From positions 868,001 to 932,000 of the forward strand of contig JAUPFP010000056.1 of assembly GCA_036925085.1 (NCBI GenBank): a stretch of 64,000 bases of DNA, in the 5' to 3' direction. The stretch is from Brachycybe producta. Its lineage: Eukaryota > Arthropoda > Diplopoda > Playtdesmida > Andrognathidae. The notes beneath the pieces were generated by a model that did no database searches, was not told the DNA's origin, and was given only the letters and a program-made list of their open reading frames with translations. Positions within the stretch are counted from its first letter, which is position 1, and each line of letters opens with the position of its first letter. Both the position numbers and the translations under genes were made by a program. This document shows, piece after piece, positions 59,650-64,000 of the stretch.

Positions 59650-62600
59650 TTACTTCTTTCGAAACTTTTGCTTCGTTTCCTTCTAGAGAAATTAAAAAAT
59701 ATCAAAGTAAAACAAAAAACTTCAGTCTTTCTCTTACATACACGTTGTTACCGGTCTCGATATCTGCCATAGTCAACATGTCGGTCTCGGAATCCTGATC
59801 GTAACTGGAGTTCACGTCTTCGACAGAATCAACTTCAGTTCCATTGGTTTCCACTACTTGGATCTCTTCTACTACGTCCGCTTTGAGTAAGTCGGAGACC
59901 GGTCCGGAATCTGATAGGGTCCTAGGTCGCCTTGAAGTAATGTCCTCTGAAACCGCTTCAACGTGATAAGAAAAAGGATCTTCTTCCTCTTTGGTCACAG
60001 CCAGTGGAAACATATCTAAGGAGCGAGTACGGACGGCTGGATCGTGATGTTGAAGTTGCGCTCGACTCGGAGCGGTACCCGTCACATCGAAAGCCGAGAA
60101 TGATGCCTTAAGTCTCGACTGTCCTGTAAAAATATATACAATTTCTCTCTCTTTATCGCTGTCGTGATTCAACAAAAAAAATGATTCAATTCACTTTGCT
60201 TTTCGCGCATCAGAAACTCCTTCACTTGAGATCTCCTCTTGTCTATAGAAGTGACACGAGAATCGTCGAAACCCACACGAACGACGACTTCGTGAGATTC
60301 TTGAGATACGAGATAGCGATACCAAGAGAGCAGCGCTACCACTGACAAAAAGAAGAGGTTTGTACCGATGCCGACGATGGCCGATAAGACGGGCCAATGA
60401 AACATCAGATACCTGTCAATCGATACAATTAAATCATGGTTTAAAGAGGTTTTTTTTTTTATAAACAGTTGATTTTCGTACTCTGGTTATTCTGCGTTTC
60501 AGAAGAGCAACACTGATGAGAAATTGAAAGTGTGTTAGAGACTAAAACGGTAATATTTTTTATCTTGATATCTGTCCATAGACAAAAATAAAAAGTATTG
60601 TCGACTTAATCCTGGATCATTTTCAAATTGACATCAGAAGCTTATTTTTAAAAGATATCAAACATGAAATCAACCTGAAGTTATTCAACTACCTTCCCCC
60701 CCACCCTTTCTAGTTTCTAAAAAAATATTTTCAAGTTTCCTTCAATTTTACTAATGAAAAGACAAAATAACCAAAGTTCGAGATGCATTTTACACCTCAG
60801 AACCACCTTAAGGTGGCTTTATATTTGAATCCCTCCCCCACAGTTTTGAGAAAATTTAGGGGTTTTAATCAACCTTTTTTCAAAAGAAACATTACGAAAA
60901 AAAAATTCAAAGTGTCTTAGAAACTAGAATAGTTTCAATAATGTTTTTTTTATGAAAGTTTGAATTATGCAAAAAAGCTGAAAACGGGTCATTTTCAATC
61001 ATGAAAATTCGGGGAAAAAAATACTTTTAGCATCATTTTCTACTATTCTAGTTTTCAAAACAATTTCAATTTCATCATAATGCTTTTTCTATAAAAGTTT
61101 GCTTGACTTTTTTTGGCATTCAAAAACATCTTTAAGATTTAAAAAAAAACACAGAAAAATTGAAACTGGATTAGAAACTTGAAGAGTAAATGAATTCCAT
61201 AAAAGGATATTCAAAAATCAACATGAAATTACGCTTATGTGTTACATTTACTCTTCGAGTTTCTAACATTTTATTTCCTTTTTCTATGAAGTTATTTAAA
61301 AAAAGCAGAATAAATATTCAGACTTCTATAAATGACAATTTTACTTAAATTTGGAAGCATTTATTTGATTTTTATATTTTACAAAATTATAAACCATGCA
61401 AATAAATATCAAATTAAACGATATGATAAAAAATACTATATTGAAATTTATACAATTTGAAAATAAATGACTTAATTAAAACTAAAACGAAACGCGATCG
61501 AGAAAAAAAAAACACTCAAAAATAAAATGAGAAAAAATCTGACAAATTGGCGACGCCAACCAATTTGCCAAAATTTTCTAACCTCAAGCCGGTAAAATGT
61601 GCGTAAATCCGCAGTTGAGCGGAATAAATCTCGATCCGTTTGTTCTGTACTTCGATATTGGCTGAAACAGCAGGACGTGCCTAAAAAACCCGTTGCAACA
61701 ATTAAAAACGTAAAAGAAAATTAACAAAAACAAAATTAGAAGTGAAAAATTAATGGAAAAAAAAACGAAAGATCGGACACCGTACGGGATCTTCTTCGTA
61801 GAAATCACACAATTCGAGACTGAGCATCTGTTTCTCTTCGGCAGAACCGAGTAACAAGAGAGGAGTGAAGAAAAGCGTACTCAGCGTTTGATGAAGCGGC
61901 GACTTATACCTTAACATCGCCTGTAAAATAACCCAAAATAATTTGAATTATTCAAACGATCGAAGCAGAATACAGTGAAAACTGCGTAACACGAAATATA
62001 TTCTCAGTCCCGTCCCTCAGTATAGGGTTTTTAAGTTTTCGTTGAAGATGAAACGGATAACACGAAAATATTCGTTAACACAAAGACGTTTTTCGATTTC
62101 ATGAATAAAATTTTTTATAAAATCCTTTTCTTAGAACAAAAACAAAAGATCTCGTTTTCTAAATTCGTTTTGAGATCGTCATCTTTTAACACGAAATTCG
62201 GTTAAAACGGAAATAAAAATATTTCGGTCCGTCAATTTCGTCTTAGGCCTTGTTTCCACTGGGGTGAAAATTTGAACTTTTTGAAATTTTCAACTGGTGA
62301 AAAATAGAAGAAACATGGCCCCCCCCCCCCCCACGGCCCATTCACTATCAATTTTTCACCAGATGAAATATTCAAAAAAGTTCAAATTTTCACCCCAATG
62401 GAAACAAGGGCTAAGCAGTTTCCACTTCCACAAAAAGTCGATGAAAAGTGTATTTTACAGATCTGGAAGACGAATGCAGAGTTTGTCCTGTCCGACTCAC
62501 AAAGTCGAGCTGAACCATGAACATACCTATTACAAAATACAGAAAAACAAACGTAATCCCAAATTTGACTAACGTAAGACCAACACACTTCACACTAACT

Positions 62601-62819
62601 AACCTAACTGTTGATTGACAGGTGACTCCGGCATTTCTAGATCCAGGTACACTTTGTAGCGCTGCCCTCGCATTAGCAACTGAAAGCAATACGAGAAAAC
62701 TATATTTTAAGCAATGCTTTGTTTTTTTTTTGCTCATGATTCTCACCTGTTCGTGACCTTTTTTAATCAACGTCACGTTGGCTGTTGGAAAATCACATAT
62801 GTTTGCATTATCACACCAC
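59650..62819 (-). CDS. BSCL2: seipin (lipid droplet assembly), N terminus not found
   Basis: Eight exons: 62819-62747, 62679-62604, 62526-62459, 61920-61786, 61680-61583, 60412-60195, 60123-59738 and, less surely, 59682-59650. The luminal domain reads CDNANICDFPTANVTLIKKG, YKVYLDLEMPESPVNQQLGM, FMVQLDFVSRTGQTLHSSSR, AMLRYKSPLHQTLSTLFFTP, LLGSAEEKQMLSLELCDFYE and NKRIEIYSAQLRIYAHFTGL. Then comes RYLMFHWPVLSAIVGIGTNL with FFLSVVALLSWYRYL, the second membrane helix. The cytosolic tail is acidic and Ser-rich. Known role: ER protein forming rings where lipid droplets bud. The first exons with the N-terminal cytosolic part and first membrane helix are not visible from 62820 to the window edge and may lie beyond it. 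The extreme C terminus is uncertain: three frames are possible at the last junction. Confidence 0.9.
60450..60800. repeat. FB1 foldback element in a seipin intron
   Basis: GATTTTCGTACTCTGGTTAT, TCAGAAGAGCAACACTGATG and GTGTGTTAGAGACTAAAACG on the left; TTATTTTTAAAAGATATCAA, CCCTTTCTAGTTTCTAAAAA and AGACAAAATAACCAAAGTTC on the right. Confidence 0.75.
60880..61320. repeat. two diverged FB1-type foldbacks in a seipin intron
   Basis: GTGTCTTAGAAACTAGAATA pairs with CTACTATTCTAGTTTTCAAA. Then GGATTAGAAACTTGAAGAGT pairs with TTTACTCTTCGAGTTTCTAA. Both use the family's AGAAACTAGAA/TTCTAGTTTCT ends with a changed interior. Confidence 0.6.
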
Positions 62820-64000
62820 CTAAAATAATAAAAGAAAGATGATAATAAGAGACTAAGGTCCAGCCAAGCTACGCTCAAAACGCACAAAACGTTACAGTGA
62901 GCCCAGCCCACAAAGCCCGCCACAGACCCAAGGGCTTTTTACCAACCCAGGCCCAGTGGGGCTCTTAATTTTCTGTCAATACATTATTTCAGCTGCACCA
63001 GAACATTTCGCAATTGTTATCTTTGGGTTTTAACAATGCACTTTGCATGCTGCAATTGGACTATTGTTTTTCTGCCACAGGCCATCTTAGCTGCTTGCTG
63101 AGCAATTTTTTCAAATTTAAATTCAAATTCAGGCCCAATCCTAGCTCATCATGGGCTTTACCGTATGTCTTTTGATGACAACAATGAGAGAAAATTGACC
63201 TGAGCATATATATATTATGGTTTGTCACTGGTGCACAATTTCAATGGAACTACGAACTTTGACTAGAGAAACTATAAACATTATATATTTGCGGTTTAAT
63301 GTTGCACTGCGTTTGTGTAACCGAGTAACAACTAAAAAGATTCGTTAGCAGCATCTTCTATGACAACAAATGAGAAACAAAATAGTCTCTGAATATATTG
63401 CATGTTTAGGACATTTCACAAGAACATCATTAATTAATTATTATTATCACTTTGCTTATTAGTTTTTTTTTACTTCTTCTTTGATTAATTGACAGTTAAA
63501 ATTTAGATCATCATCATTAAGGCCAAAACTTTTTTATGCAAATAAAAATTCATAAATGCGCTAATTGTTTTTAGAAAATTGTGCGTTTTATGCAAACAGA
63601 AAATTAACCCCCCTTCCCCCCCCCCCCCCCATAAAAAAAATGGAAATATGTAAAAAAAAAATTGTTCATTTTATGTAATTAAAAGTGCATAATACATAGT
63701 AAAATAGCAGTTAATTAAAACTTAGAAGCAATTAATAAGTTAATAACTACAGTAATCAGATGCAATTAATAAAAATTACAAAACCAAAACGATTTAATTT
63801 TAGAAATCCTTTCGTGGATTTTTTTTAATTTGGTCAAAAACTACTTTTTAACAAATAAATTAACTGAATGCGAATTTATGCAAATTTCAAAATATTATGT
63901 AATTAATGCGTTTTATGTATTTTTATTATGTATTCACACTTATTATAATCATTATTTCAATCATGATTGTGCATTTTATGCAAACTTTTGTCCTTAAATC
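62820..64000. other. right edge, no exon recognised
   Basis: I searched the minus strand for the missing seipin N terminus (a hydrophobic helix followed by a CxFPVANV-like region) and did not find it. There is a GC-rich patch at 62870-62960, a poly-C run at 63608 and, from 63510, a repeat shared with 23340 and 27290. Confidence 0.45.
63510..63970. repeat. TATGCAAATAAAAATT repeat, third copy
   Basis: TCATCATTAAGGCCAAAACT, TATGCAAATAAAAATTCATA and AATGCGCTAATTGTTTTTAG. Related blocks are at 23330-23660 and 27240-27550, both in Pez introns. The ends are not defined. Confidence 0.5.

Overview
This window is a metazoan nuclear segment. It is AT-rich, its genes are split by short GT-AG introns, and it is full of short inverted-repeat (foldback/MITE) elements. 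Reassembling exons by hand gives nine recognisable genes and two unrecognised ones. The best lineage clue is the gene at 5906-9892. It resembles Hairless, or the related S-CAP proteins, which are known from arthropods: it has the Su(H)-binding stretch (GGRLRFFL joined to a GRCVLELAHDTDGDG stretch) and a CtBP motif (PLDLT) near the C terminus. I read the organism as an arthropod, perhaps a crustacean, but this rests on one gene and I cannot name a species.

Layout. 1-4.5 kb is repeats. 4.57-5.17 kb (-) is an unrecognised 161-residue protein. 5.9-9.9 kb (-) is the Hairless-like gene. 10-17.9 kb is repeats, including a minisatellite. 17.97-19.46 kb (+) is SPRTN (Spartan protease) and 20.05-20.66 kb (-) is SmD2, convergent with it. 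22.1-29.6 kb (-) is a FERM-PTP phosphatase (Pez/PTPN14/PTPN21). 29.6-34.3 kb has no gene I recognise but holds tRNA-derived SINE heads and tandemly duplicated blocks. 34.3-37.9 kb (-) is an equilibrative nucleoside transporter (SLC29). 39.3-40.7 kb (+) is YIPF4. 42.4-45.5 kb (-) is MEMO1. 48.3-55.4 kb (-) is a ZNF318-like nuclear protein. 56.3-57.2 kb (-) is an intronless RPUSD1-like pseudouridine synthase, divergent from a small unknown two-exon gene at 57.28-57.57 kb (+). 59.65-62.8 kb (-) is seipin, whose N terminus I did not find in the window.

The genes do not form one pathway. They are mostly housekeeping: RNA splicing, DNA-protein crosslink repair, lipid droplets, Golgi membrane, nucleoside transport and phosphotyrosine signalling, plus a likely Notch-pathway corepressor. 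For the Pez, MEMO1, SmD2, SPRTN, YIPF4, ZNF318-like and Hairless-like models the exon phases add up exactly through to the stop codon.

The most distinctive material is the repeat landscape. It includes a six-copy MITE family whose members share one core but carry two kinds of ends, a foldback family of about 300 bp with at least ten copies in introns and gaps, and several elements flanked by 8-bp direct repeats as expected for hAT transposons. It also includes long perfect hairpins and a possible 24-codon cassette exon placed inside the Su(H)-binding region of the Hairless-like gene.
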